Positions 1-7,502 of a stretch of DNA of 35,944 bases are shown piece by piece. Under the pieces are notes generated by a model. That model worked only from the letters and a program-made list of their open reading frames with translations. It did no database searches and had not been told where the DNA came from. This stretch comes from Iphinoe sp. HA4291-MV1 (GTDB taxonomy: Bacteria > Cyanobacteriota > Cyanobacteriia > Cyanobacteriales > Nostocaceae), in assembly GCA_019359415.1 (NCBI GenBank), contig JAHHHH010000023.1, forward strand, positions 48,001 through 83,944, written 5' to 3'. Every line of letters starts with the position of its first letter. Positions within the stretch are counted from its first letter, which is position 1. Made by a program: the position numbers and the translations under genes.

Positions 1-11
1 GTATTGTTTTA

Positions 12-275
12 ATGATATTCAATCAATTGAAAGCTTTGGAAAAATTCAACAGCTTCACCAAACAATCTTTGAATTCCATGCTTTTAACTGACGAAGAAGG
101 TGAAATCAGCGTCACTCCATCTTCCACAAGATTCATTTTTGGAGGTGACGAAGGTGATGAATTACGGCGTGTCGAGTGCAAATTTGAGATAGAGCAGGAT
201 GAGCATTGGGAAAGATTTATGCGATTTATGAATCGTTACGCTGAGGCGAATGGTATGGCATATGGGGAATCGTAA
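12..275 (+). CDS. Small acidic protein of unknown function, possibly 5'-partial
   Basis: An 87-residue reading frame rich in Glu, Asp, Phe and Arg, with no signal peptide or membrane segment. I do not recognise the family. The frame stays open from the ATG back to the first base of the window, so the true start may lie outside; no Shine-Dalgarno sequence can be judged in the 11 bases available. The composition is protein-like, with alternating charged and aromatic residues in the second half, which argues against a chance frame. Repeats and a MITE follow it, so nothing in the context suggests a function. Confidence 0.5.
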   Translation: MIFNQLKALEKFNSFTKQSLNSMLLTDEEGEISVTPSSTRFIFGGDEGDELRRVECKFEIEQDEHWERFMRFMNRYAEANGMAYGES

Positions 276-304
276 TAGTGCTTAGTGCGAGAAATGATTA
301 AATT

Positions 305-415
305 TGGCGAGACTCTGCGTACCTACCCTGCGGGAAGGCGTTCGCGCAGCGTGTCGCTTTGCGACTCAGCGCCTATGCGTTTACCTCAGCGTTCCTCTGC
401 GTTTAAAAAAGTTAC
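305..415. repeat. Dispersed GC-rich cyanobacterial repeat, copy 1
   Basis: This stretch contains CTGCGTACCTACCCTGCGGG followed by AAGGCG and ends in a CTCTGCGTTTAAAAAAG-like tail. Nearly the same string recurs at about 11107-11200 inside the MITE-like element there. It has no coding appearance. It belongs to the short interspersed repeats rich in CTCTGCG and GCGTT that are common in Nostocales genomes. Confidence 0.6.
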
Positions 416-513
416 GAACTTATGCAATGCCTGTACTTAGCAATGGCTCAAAGAAAGACTTGTTATAATCATGTGCAAGATTTTTTTGAAATTTTGACTA
501 ATGGACCCGATAA

Positions 514-652
514 TTGGCGTTGCTGAATTGAGGTATGAAATTTTCATTCTTTATTTTCACAACCCTTACCTTTGTGCCTTTGCGTCTACTCTGCGAGAAC
601 GGCTCCGCCGAATGCGTGAGGCTAAATTCATACTTTGAATCAGCAACGCCAA
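514..652. mobile_element. MITE-like element, TTGGCGTTGCTGA inverted ends
   Basis: A 139-bp segment bounded by perfect inverted repeats, TTGGCGTTGCTGA at 514-526 and its complement at 640-652. The similarity continues inward imperfectly (TTGAGGTATGAA against TTCAAAGTATGAA). The interior is a GC-rich dispersed repeat with no reading frame. The structure fits a small non-autonomous transposable element. It occupies most of the gap between the first gene and the end of dprA; nothing else is seen there apart from the repeat at 305-415. Confidence 0.65.
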
Positions 653-657
653 AAAAA

Positions 658-1830
658 CTATGAGCAACGCTGATACCGCATCCCCGGTAGCTGCGAAACT
701 AACCCCATCAACTCCAACTGCAACAAAGCACTCGAAACCTCTCCCGCACTCATACCCGTTTGTTGGACAATAAAATCAAAGGGTAAAGATTCTGAAGCGA
801 TCGCATCTAAAACCCGTTGAAGTTCTAGTGGTAAATCTGGCAAAGTCAACTGCTGCGGTAATGGAGCAGCTTCAACAGAATCAATTTGTGGTATTGCTCC
901 CAGCATTTTTAAGAGTTCGTCTAATTCCTTAAGAATGGGAACCGCTCCTTGACTCAATAATTTTAAACATCCTTGGGAGGGGTGATCATCCAATCTTCCT
1001 GGTAAGACATAGACATCTCGCCCAAAATCATTAGCATAGCTAGCGGTAATCAAAGCACCTGATTTTATCGGTGCTTCCATCACAAGCACAGCGCGGCTCA
1101 AACCTGCGATAATTCTGTTACGACGGGGAAAGTGAGTGCGATCGGGTGGCGTCTTGGCTGGATACTCACTCATAACGAACCCAGCAGCCAAAATCTGCTT
1201 GTACAGTTCTATATTTTTAGATGGATAGACGACATCCACACCAGTACCTAAAACTGCGATGGTACGTCCTCCAGCTTTCACAGTCGCTGTGTGACTTTCA
1301 GTATCAATTCCCTCTGCCAAACCAGAAACAACGGTGAACCCATTTTTAGCCAAAGCCGTACTAATTTGGCGAGTCCATCGGATACCATATTCTGAGGGTT
1401 GGCGTGTACCGACGATCGCAACGAGTTGTTTTTGTCCCAGATTTTCTTGCAAATCGACTTCACCACGATAGTACACAATGGGCGGCGGACTGGGAATTTC
1501 TAGCAGTAACCGAGGATAGTCTGCATCTGCTGGTGTCCAAAAGTTCGGGTTTTGCTCTTGGTGTTGCTCCAAAAATTGTTCAGGATGTAACTTAGAACGT
1601 TGTTGCACCACCTTTTGCAGCGTTTGAAAACCAAAACCTTCTACTTGTCCCAACTGTGCAGGTTTAGCGTCCCAAGCAGCTGCCAGTGTACCAAAATGCT
1701 GCTGCAACCTTTGTAATAATACTGGACCAACTCCAGAAATTTGTGACCAAACTAGCCAATATGCACGTTCTTGTCCCAATTGCCCATCCTCAAGCCTACT
1801 GGGTTGATTATTCCCAGATTGGAGAAGCAA
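658..1830 (-). CDS. dprA: DNA-processing protein DprA (Smf)
   Basis: DprA binds single-stranded DNA taken up during natural transformation and loads RecA on it. The 390-residue product has the family layout: an N-terminal helix-hairpin-helix region (about 20-75, with ISGVGPVLLQRL), the Rossmann-like domain with IVGTRQPS at about 139-146, SGLAEGID at about 169-176 and the VLGTGVDVVYP strand, then FPRRNRIIAGLS, and a C-terminal winged helix from about 325. The only start in the frame before an upstream stop is TTG at 1830; a shorter start close to the HhH region is possible because the first 20 residues look poorly conserved. It stands alone and suggests the organism is, or was, transformable. 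Confidence 0.92.
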   Translation of the reverse strand: MLLQSGNNQPSRLEDGQLGQERAYWLVWSQISGVGPVLLQRLQQHFGTLAAAWDAKPAQLGQVEGFGFQTLQKVVQQRSKLHPEQFLEQHQEQNPNFWTPADADYPRLLLEIPSPPPIVYYRGEVDLQENLGQKQLVAIVGTRQPSEYGIRWTRQISTALAKNGFTVVSGLAEGIDTESHTATVKAGGRTIAVLGTGVDVVYPSKNIELYKQILAAGFVMSEYPAKTPPDRTHFPRRNRIIAGLSRAVLVMEAPIKSGALITASYANDFGRDVYVLPGRLDDHPSQGCLKLLSQGAVPILKELDELLKMLGAIPQIDSVEAAPLPQQLTLPDLPLELQRVLDAIASESLPFDFIVQQTGMSAGEVSSALLQLELMGLVSQLPGMRYQRCS

Positions 1831-2290
1831 AGATACATGAAGCAGTCATGCATTGCAGCCGGGAGCCTGGATACTGTAAAAGTCGCACATAGGCGGCGTT
1901 AGAAACACCAGACTCTCCACTTGTTTCTCAACCTTAATTTCTGCTGAAACCGAACTAAGAATACTTTAGTCTAACTCTTAGCTTTTCTATACTCAAATAT
2001 TTAGCAGCTTATAATTCTCCAACTGCTGTCTTGTCTGAAGATAATCTCAAATCAGTTCCCCATGAACTAGCTTTCACAAACCTTGTTATGAAAATACCTC
2101 TTCCCCCATTGCCCATTTTTCTATACTCTCAATAAACACGAGCTAGAATGCTTGTAAAATAAGGGTTCATCGAATTCGCGAGTGTTTCTTTCATTCATAA
2201 CGGGTAGTGCGCCGCCCGTGGGACGCTCCTGAGAAACTGGCAGGGAGTTAAGAAGTTATACACGAAGTTATAATTGTTCTCAATTGTGAC

Positions 2291-2445
2291 TATAGCAATC
2301 CTAAATAATTTGGGAAAATCTCTCTTTTCTTGGCGTTCTTGGCACGCCAGTCCACGCCACTTGCACTCTTTGCGAGGGAACCTCCGCACGGCGCTAGCTC
2401 GTCTTAACAGTTGATAATTTTCATAAATGAAATAGGACTGCTATA
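2291..2445. mobile_element. MITE-like element, TATAGCARTCCTA inverted ends, copy 1
   Basis: A 155-bp segment with 13-bp inverted ends: TATAGCAATCCTA at 2291-2303 and the complement of TATAGCAGTCCTA at 2433-2445 (one mismatch). A second element with the same ends lies at 21063-21236. The interior is GC-rich repeat without coding potential. It is the main recognisable content of the 1831-2480 gap; I see no gene in the rest of that gap. Confidence 0.65.
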
Positions 2446-2480
2446 TCATTTCAGGATTTTGTAGTTAATGGAGTTGAGTA

Positions 2481-3191
2481 ATGGTATTTTGGAAAGACAA
2501 TACAGGTTTGCCAAAGTCCTATAGAGGCTGGGATGTATTTGTAGATGATGAGCAAAACTATACGAAAATTGGGCTTGCCGACTCTACCAAGAAGCTACTA
2601 GAGTGGCTACAAGATTATATGTCTGTAGACACTGTTACCCTCCTACTGCCTACAGATCGGCAGAATCTTGCTGTGTACGCTACCCTTGGGCTTGAAGAGG
2701 AGATTGAACAACAGATCCGTATCCCAATTGGACAGGGCATTGCTGGTCATATCGCTGCGAGCATGGAACCAATGATAGTCAATGACCTATCGCAGGTAGA
2801 GATTTTCAGCCCTATTTTGCGCCAAAAGGATCTGCAATCGCTCGTAGGTATCCCCTTACCTCTTAAGCAGGGCGCAGTTGGAGTTCTACATGTTGGTACA
2901 TCCCAGTTCCGTCAATTTAGCGAGCAAGATCTGCAGCAACTGCAACTCGTTGCCCATCGTATTACGGCGATGATGAATGCTTTTAATTTCGAGTGGGACA
3001 ACCACAACCAGGAACGTTGTTTGGAGGTCTTTGGCTTTAGGATACACACTTCTTGCGTCAAGACCCTACATCGAATCTTCACGCTAAATCTCTTTGCCCT
3101 TGGAGCAGAAGTTCTCACAAGAGCAGGCTTTGCAAAAAATTGGGATGGTTTGGTAGGGCAGAGATACACTCTAAGACTTCAGATAGTGTAA
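2481..3191 (+). CDS. GAF-domain protein, probable remnant of a larger sensor
   Basis: A 236-residue protein. Residues about 30-170 form a GAF domain, with the typical IPIGQGIAGHIAAS turn, the VNDLSQVEIFSP segment, the SLVGIPLPLKQGAVGVLHVG strand pair, and a closing helix (SEQDLQQLQLVAHRI). GAF domains bind small ligands or bilins; no conserved Cys for a bilin is evident. In cyanobacteria this type usually sits in front of a PP2C phosphatase or histidine kinase. Here, after about residue 175, the sequence becomes Cys/Phe/Arg-rich and domain-free, so the output domain has probably been lost and the tail read from unrelated DNA. There is no convincing ribosome-binding site. Either a stand-alone GAF protein or a truncated gene. 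Confidence 0.65.
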   Translation: MVFWKDNTGLPKSYRGWDVFVDDEQNYTKIGLADSTKKLLEWLQDYMSVDTVTLLLPTDRQNLAVYATLGLEEEIEQQIRIPIGQGIAGHIAASMEPMIVNDLSQVEIFSPILRQKDLQSLVGIPLPLKQGAVGVLHVGTSQFRQFSEQDLQQLQLVAHRITAMMNAFNFEWDNHNQERCLEVFGFRIHTSCVKTLHRIFTLNLFALGAEVLTRAGFAKNWDGLVGQRYTLRLQIV

Positions 3192-3313
3192 GTAATAACT
3201 CACGTTCGCCGATTTTAATTTGAGTTTACAAAGTATGCAAAAAGATGTAGAAAGGGTGCATCCCATTTTGGCAAATTGCCTTGCGAAGACAGCGCTCAGC
3301 ATGAGCGTTTAGA

Positions 3314-3565
3314 CTAGAAGTCACCGACGGCAGCTACAACGGGAAAACCCTCGCAAAGAGTGCAAATGGCGTGCGATCGCCGTGCAATTTCGCTCTCGCC
3401 GGGTATTTCTTCCAAAATGAGATACCCTCCCCCCTGCCAACCAAACCATTCTGGTCTCCAGTGAATGAGAACTATCCAAATAATTGCCAAACCTTTACAG
3501 AAATCTAGCAAGCCGAAGATAGGTGATGCCTCGGAAGTATTTTTCTGCGCTTCGGAATTGACCAT
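3314..3565 (-). pseudogene. N-terminal fragment of an acyltransferase-3 (OafA-like) family protein
   Basis: Residues about 15-48 (FGLLDFCKGLAIIWIVLIHW, then RPEWFGWQG) match the start of the first membrane helix and loop of acyltransferase-3 proteins, which are normally over 300 residues with about ten membrane helices. After GWQG the frame runs into a GC-rich repeat containing GCGATCGC and stops, giving only 83 residues. The rest of the enzyme is not present downstream on the minus strand. I read it as a truncated remnant. Confidence 0.55.
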
Positions 3566-3655
3566 AATACAACCTCCTCACAATATTCAGTGGCGCGTTA
3601 GGTGACTGGGGGCTGGGTAATTCTGGAGCAAGTCGGTTGTCTATTCAACACCTTT

Positions 3656-4609
3656 TTAAAGTTTTGCTGTCGTTAGTGAAGCTACTTTCATAAATTTTCT
3701 CCAAAGTCGTCTCCACAGAGTATCCCGCCATCCTGACCAAACTGTTATGTCAAGATATTGAAAGAACAAATTTTTTTTAGGATGTTTACATTCCGCTTTC
3801 AATCCTGCATACCAAGGTTTGGGAGAATTAGTATAGTGAATAATGCAAGGATTCTGAAGCAGTTCATTATAGGTTTCTTGTGCGAAGGGACTATCTTGAC
3901 ATGATGGATAGTCATATATTTTTGGCATGACATTCCATTTGGGGTGAAGTTCTCCCCATTTACCTGCAAGCACTGCGTTAAGACCATCCTGATCGTTACG
4001 CACAAACTCTCTATTTTGTTTTACATATTCGAGAACTTTTTTACCTATATTATCATCTCGCCATTTTTTAAGATTAATGACTAAAAGTCCCGAATTAAAG
4101 TATTTATCTTCTGGAGAAAGACCAACCTCCTTATAGTTTCTTAAACCCTCAGACATTCGTATATATAAATCAACGTCATCCTGAACTGCTAATACATAGT
4201 TATCTTCAATGTCAATATCCCATAACTCTGCTAAATCTCCCGTCACTACCATATCAGTATCTAGATAAATTGCCTTATCAAACTCTTTGGGTAAAAATTT
4301 AGTAATGAGAAGCCGATAATAGCAAGTAACTGTCAGATGCCTAGTCAATACAAGATTTTCAAAAATTGTGTTATCTGGTTTTATCCAGGAAATATTAACC
4401 CGTGCTGGGTTAAGCGATTTTGTAATCTTACGTTTATTAAACTCGCTAATTCCTCCATCTAGAACGAATAAGGCTATTTTGCTGCGATTGTTTTTAAGAT
4501 TTGCAACTGCTGAACAAATTGTAACAGCAAGTGGCATTGCATAATTATTATCAGCAGCACAAACAAGAACAATCGGTTGAATATCAGACTTAACAGACAT
4601 AAACTCCAT
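3656..4609 (-). CDS. Glycosyltransferase family 8 protein
   Basis: A 317-residue GT-A fold enzyme expected to transfer a hexose from a nucleotide sugar to a lipid- or polysaccharide-linked acceptor. The metal-binding DXD motif is D117-T-D119 in AIYLDTDMVV. Other GT8 marks are the N-terminal VCAADNNYAMPLAVTICSA strand-turn, YFNSGLLVINLKKWR, NDQDGLNAVL, and the late HYTNSPKPW, equivalent to the family HxxGxxKPW. No signal peptide or membrane helix is seen, so it acts on the cytoplasmic side. Two starts compete: ATG at 4609, or ATG at 4600, which has GGAG just upstream. It resembles LgtC/GspA-type enzymes; the substrate cannot be deduced. Confidence 0.88.
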   Translation of the reverse strand: MEFMSVKSDIQPIVLVCAADNNYAMPLAVTICSAVANLKNNRSKIALFVLDGGISEFNKRKITKSLNPARVNISWIKPDNTIFENLVLTRHLTVTCYYRLLITKFLPKEFDKAIYLDTDMVVTGDLAELWDIDIEDNYVLAVQDDVDLYIRMSEGLRNYKEVGLSPEDKYFNSGLLVINLKKWRDDNIGKKVLEYVKQNREFVRNDQDGLNAVLAGKWGELHPKWNVMPKIYDYPSCQDSPFAQETYNELLQNPCIIHYTNSPKPWYAGLKAECKHPKKNLFFQYLDITVWSGWRDTLWRRLWRKFMKVASLTTAKL

Positions 4610-4875
4610 CCTATTGAAAAAAACTCAGTAATCAGAACTCAGAATTCAGCAATGCGATGAGTGGGAGATTCAAACCCGCCACGTTATTGTTGACTACCAA
4701 ATCAAAGACTGGATTTTCGGATAACAAACTAATAAAAAGTTTCGGACATTTACCACATGGTTTCTCAGATTTTTGAAAAACCAAAGAATAGCTCTAAAAT
4801 ATGAACACGAAGAGCTATTAAAAGCTGCTGTTATGAGATTGCTGTAGCTATACAACAAGTACTCTGTTTGTTTGC

Positions 4876-5099
4876 CAGGGTAAGCGCATCTCAAATGGGA
4901 TTGACAAAACATACACTTAATGCATTAACGCTCAAATAAGGATTTAGGGTTCGATTGATTTCTACGGGCTAATAGCGATGCCTCCGGCAAGCCGCAAAGC
5001 GTCTACGCCTAAGTGCTTATCAAGAAACGGGGCTTAATGCGATTCTTTGACTCTTTCTTGAGATTTTTGCGTTCTTATTGACAAGATGCGCTTGCCCTG
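4876..5099. mobile_element. 224-bp MITE with 16-bp inverted ends and 10-bp target duplication
   Basis: The left end is CAGGGTAAGCGCATCT (4876-4891) and the right end, read inward, is CAGGGCAAGCGCATCT (5099-5084), with one mismatch. Both sides carry the perfect direct repeat GTTTGTTTGC (4866-4875 and 5100-5109), the footprint of a transposition event. There is no transposase frame inside, so it is non-autonomous. Ends starting CAGGG with a duplication of 8-10 bp are features I associate with the ISAs1 family; the assignment is inference. The same end recurs at 35820. Confidence 0.8.
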
Positions 5100-5109
5100 G
5101 TTTGTTTGC

Positions 5110-6099
5110 AGTACTATGCTGTTTGCTTACAAGCAACTTTTCAATGTAGTATTCACATTTATTAAAAATCTATTGGAAATCAGAGAAATAGCTTTTTATT
5201 TTCGGAACTAATTAACAACCGAAAGAACCACGTCACCGCATCAAATAACAAACAATCAAACTATACGTATAAGTTAGGAGTTTAAAATGCTATTTTCTTC
5301 GGTTATTCAGTGACAAATATAAAAGCAGTTATTTCAACAAAGTTACATCTGTTAAAGCTGTACCAATGAGGAGTGAAATCTCCTCCAGTTAAATCAAGAT
5401 GTAATCGTTGAATTTCTCATGGAATTTCCAAGGAATTAGAAGCACATCAGGGTGGAGTATCGCCAACTTCAGCCATAATATTGAAGTTAACCATCGGAGC
5501 AAATAAATAAATACTCCCCCGACTACTATAACGGCTTTCTTCTCGCCAGTTTCTAGAGTCTGCTGCTGTAATCATGATGCGCAAAAGTAATTTACATATA
5601 ACCTAGAATGTCTTTTTTGTAGAATGCCTCTATTGTGAAATCCATAATCTACTAGAACCATACTAATAACCAGATAGCCAAAGTTTTTCAAGAAAGTGTA
5701 AATTTGTGAGCAAAAATATGAAGATTTCATAAAGCTATATCTTGAAATTAAAAAAATTTAAGCTCGGTCTTTAGAAGTCAGCATCAATTTTGACTGATAC
5801 TAAAAATGTTCGCATTCTCATTTTCCCTTCAGCAAACCCTTATCTATTCAAAGCTTGCTATCATCCCAGCCTAAGCTAGCCAGATTTTAATCATACTCAA
5901 GCTTCATATTCCTCATTCTTCCCTGTGAAGGAGATTGACTAAGTCCCTTCCCTTCTCCTTCTACTATCGGAGACGCTAACGCGAACGGGACAAGGGAACG
6001 CTTAACGCTTAACGTTTTTGCTCCTGAAGTTGTCGCTCACCTACGGGCAATCGACAAAATGTATCACAGCTTGATTCGGGAAGCGATCGCGCTATGAGT
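5110..6099. other. Gene-poor AT-rich stretch with short repeats
   Basis: Together with 4610-4875 this forms a nearly 1.5-kb gap broken only by the MITE. I see no convincing protein gene beyond a possible 42-residue frame at 5447-5575. There is a small GAGGAG/CTCCTC hairpin at 5368-5385. Between 5900 and 6095 lie GC-rich dispersed repeats (TCGGAGACGCTAACGCGAAC, CGCTTAACGCTTAACG) and a GCGATCGC site. No tRNA or known RNA gene was recognised. Confidence 0.5.
5447..5575 (-). CDS. Possible 42-residue small protein, unrecognised
   Basis: A short frame beginning ATG ATT ACA at 5575 and ending at TGA (5449-5447). The product has a charged first half (MITAADSRNWREESRYSSRG) and a hydrophobic stretch (SIYLFAPMVNFNIMAEVG). 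I saw no clear ribosome-binding site and know no family. The residue composition is more protein-like than the surrounding AT-rich DNA, so it is recorded as a weak candidate small gene or gene remnant. Confidence 0.2.
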   Translation of the reverse strand: MITAADSRNWREESRYSSRGSIYLFAPMVNFNIMAEVGDTPP

Positions 6100-7407
6100 T
6101 TATTCATTCATATTTTTGAGAGTCGCTACTGCGGAAGGAGAAATACGACTCAAATACCGGAATATCCAATACTTAAACACTGTATCTAAAATTACTGGAA
6201 ATGTTGCAATGAAGAGGAATATTGCGCCTCTGTTCGCTGCAATCCCCAAATGATTTGCCAATCCTTCAAGTAAAATCTCCCAACCATGACTTGAGTGATA
6301 TCCTACGAAGATATCTGTGAACAGAATAATGAGAAAAGCTTTGGCACTATCGCTAAGACCGTACGCTATTTCATCCATAAAAGATTTCAAAACGGTAATT
6401 TCCTTCTTGCTTGTTATCAATAACAAACTAAAAGCAATGAGGGCAAGAAAATCTGCAAAAACATTAGCGATCGCATTGTTGCTCTTTCTCCAAAATTCCT
6501 CAGCAATTTCTGTTGCTTTCTGTTGAACTCGCTTTTCTATAGCCTCTTGTGATAATTGAGGTGCTTGTTTAATTAAACTGGCAAATCGAAGTTCCTCTTC
6601 ATAAGTGTCTAATTCTCGAAGTGCTTCCTCTCTCATTTCAGAATTAAGAAAAATTCGAGACTGTTCTGGAGTTCTTATTTTCTCTACAATAGGAGTAATA
6701 AAAAATTGCTTTGATATTTTCTGAGTTAGAAGCGGAATCAGAATTAATAAGAGAACGAATTTAATGGCTAGTTTTGTATTATAACTCGACCGACGAAACT
6801 GTGTAATAACTTCTTGTTCATAATTAGGATTTAATTCTGCTTTTAGGCGGTTGACTGTTATACCAATTGACCTGGGTAATACTCCATTTTTATTAGCCGC
6901 AACTGAACTATTCAGAGGATATGTTTCTTCAGAGATTTTCGGTTGATTCTCGATTGGCTTGGACTCAGTTTTAGACAACTCTGAGTCTGATATGGATGTC
7001 ATTGCTATTTCTGGTTTGGAAGCATATCTGTTAAGAATTTCATCAATCAACCCAAGTTTTGCTAACTGTGTAGAGTCTAAATTCCCCAACACTGAACGAC
7101 TCATTTTGAATTCTGCAAACCTTAATCGGACAGTGTTGAGGTATTTCTCAAGGTCTGCCAACAAACAAGCCATTACACTTTCGCTGTGAAGATTTGTGTC
7201 AGAAGAAATTTTTTTACCACTAAAATGATCATCTTCTATCATTTTAATCTTCAAAGCAGCTTGGTTAGCTTGTTCCAAAGCTCTTTCTGGTGTACTTGTT
7301 AACCATTCTTGGATAGTTCGCAAATACTCGCGGATAGTTCGTTGCAAGAATCCAAAGTTTTTGTTTGGTCTTGAAAGTTTCATAGCCCTTTTATTTTTCT
7401 CAGTCAT
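6100..7407 (-). CDS. pxcA: Proton extrusion protein PxcA (CemA family)
   Basis: A 435-residue inner-membrane protein of the PxcA/CemA family, needed in cyanobacteria for light-dependent H+ release and pH adaptation. The N-terminal third is soluble and charged (FLQRTIREYLRTIQEWL). Membrane segments lie at about 215-230 (IKFVLLLILIPLL), about 315-335, about 355-375 and near the C-terminus. The family core is seen in FWRKSNNAIANVFADFLALI, SFMDEIAYGLSDSAKAFLII and FVGYHSSHGWEILLEGLANH. The length is usual for filamentous cyanobacteria. It lies 95 bp behind the SulP gene on the same strand, with a 14-bp hairpin between them, so co-transcription is likely. That would pair proton export with anion (possibly bicarbonate) uptake. 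Confidence 0.93.
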   Translation of the reverse strand: MTEKNKRAMKLSRPNKNFGFLQRTIREYLRTIQEWLTSTPERALEQANQAALKIKMIEDDHFSGKKISSDTNLHSESVMACLLADLEKYLNTVRLRFAEFKMSRSVLGNLDSTQLAKLGLIDEILNRYASKPEIAMTSISDSELSKTESKPIENQPKISEETYPLNSSVAANKNGVLPRSIGITVNRLKAELNPNYEQEVITQFRRSSYNTKLAIKFVLLLILIPLLTQKISKQFFITPIVEKIRTPEQSRIFLNSEMREEALRELDTYEEELRFASLIKQAPQLSQEAIEKRVQQKATEIAEEFWRKSNNAIANVFADFLALIAFSLLLITSKKEITVLKSFMDEIAYGLSDSAKAFLIILFTDIFVGYHSSHGWEILLEGLANHLGIAANRGAIFLFIATFPVILDTVFKYWIFRYLSRISPSAVATLKNMNE

Positions 7408-7428
7408 TCTATTTGTCGCTTGACGACA

Positions 7429-7470
7429 ATTCGTAATTCGTAATTGAGTTAATGACTACGAATTACGAAT
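7429..7470. promoter_or_regulatory. Perfect 14-bp inverted repeat between sulP and pxcA
   Basis: ATTCGTAATTCGTA at 7429-7442 is followed after 14 bases by its exact complement at 7457-7470. There is no T-run after it on either strand, so it is not a classical terminator. It could be an intercistronic stability or processing hairpin, or two arms of heptamer repeats (ATTCGTA units). Confidence 0.6.
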
Positions 7471-7502
7471 CACGAATGACAAATTATGAGGATTGAACGT
7501 TA

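Noticed and set aside
1278..1892. Several overlapping frames of 60-70 codons on both strands around the start of dprA
   Set aside because: They are shadow frames of dprA, with no start signals and no protein-like motifs.
4694..4912. 72-residue minus-strand frame partly inside the MITE
   Set aside because: It crosses the element boundary, is rich in Cys/Ser/Tyr without pattern, and has no ribosome-binding site.
4872..5103. IS66-type reading of the 4.9-kb element, with ends starting GTAAGCG and 8-bp duplications
   Set aside because: With that boundary the flanks do not match; shifting the ends to CAGGG gives a perfect 10-bp duplication.
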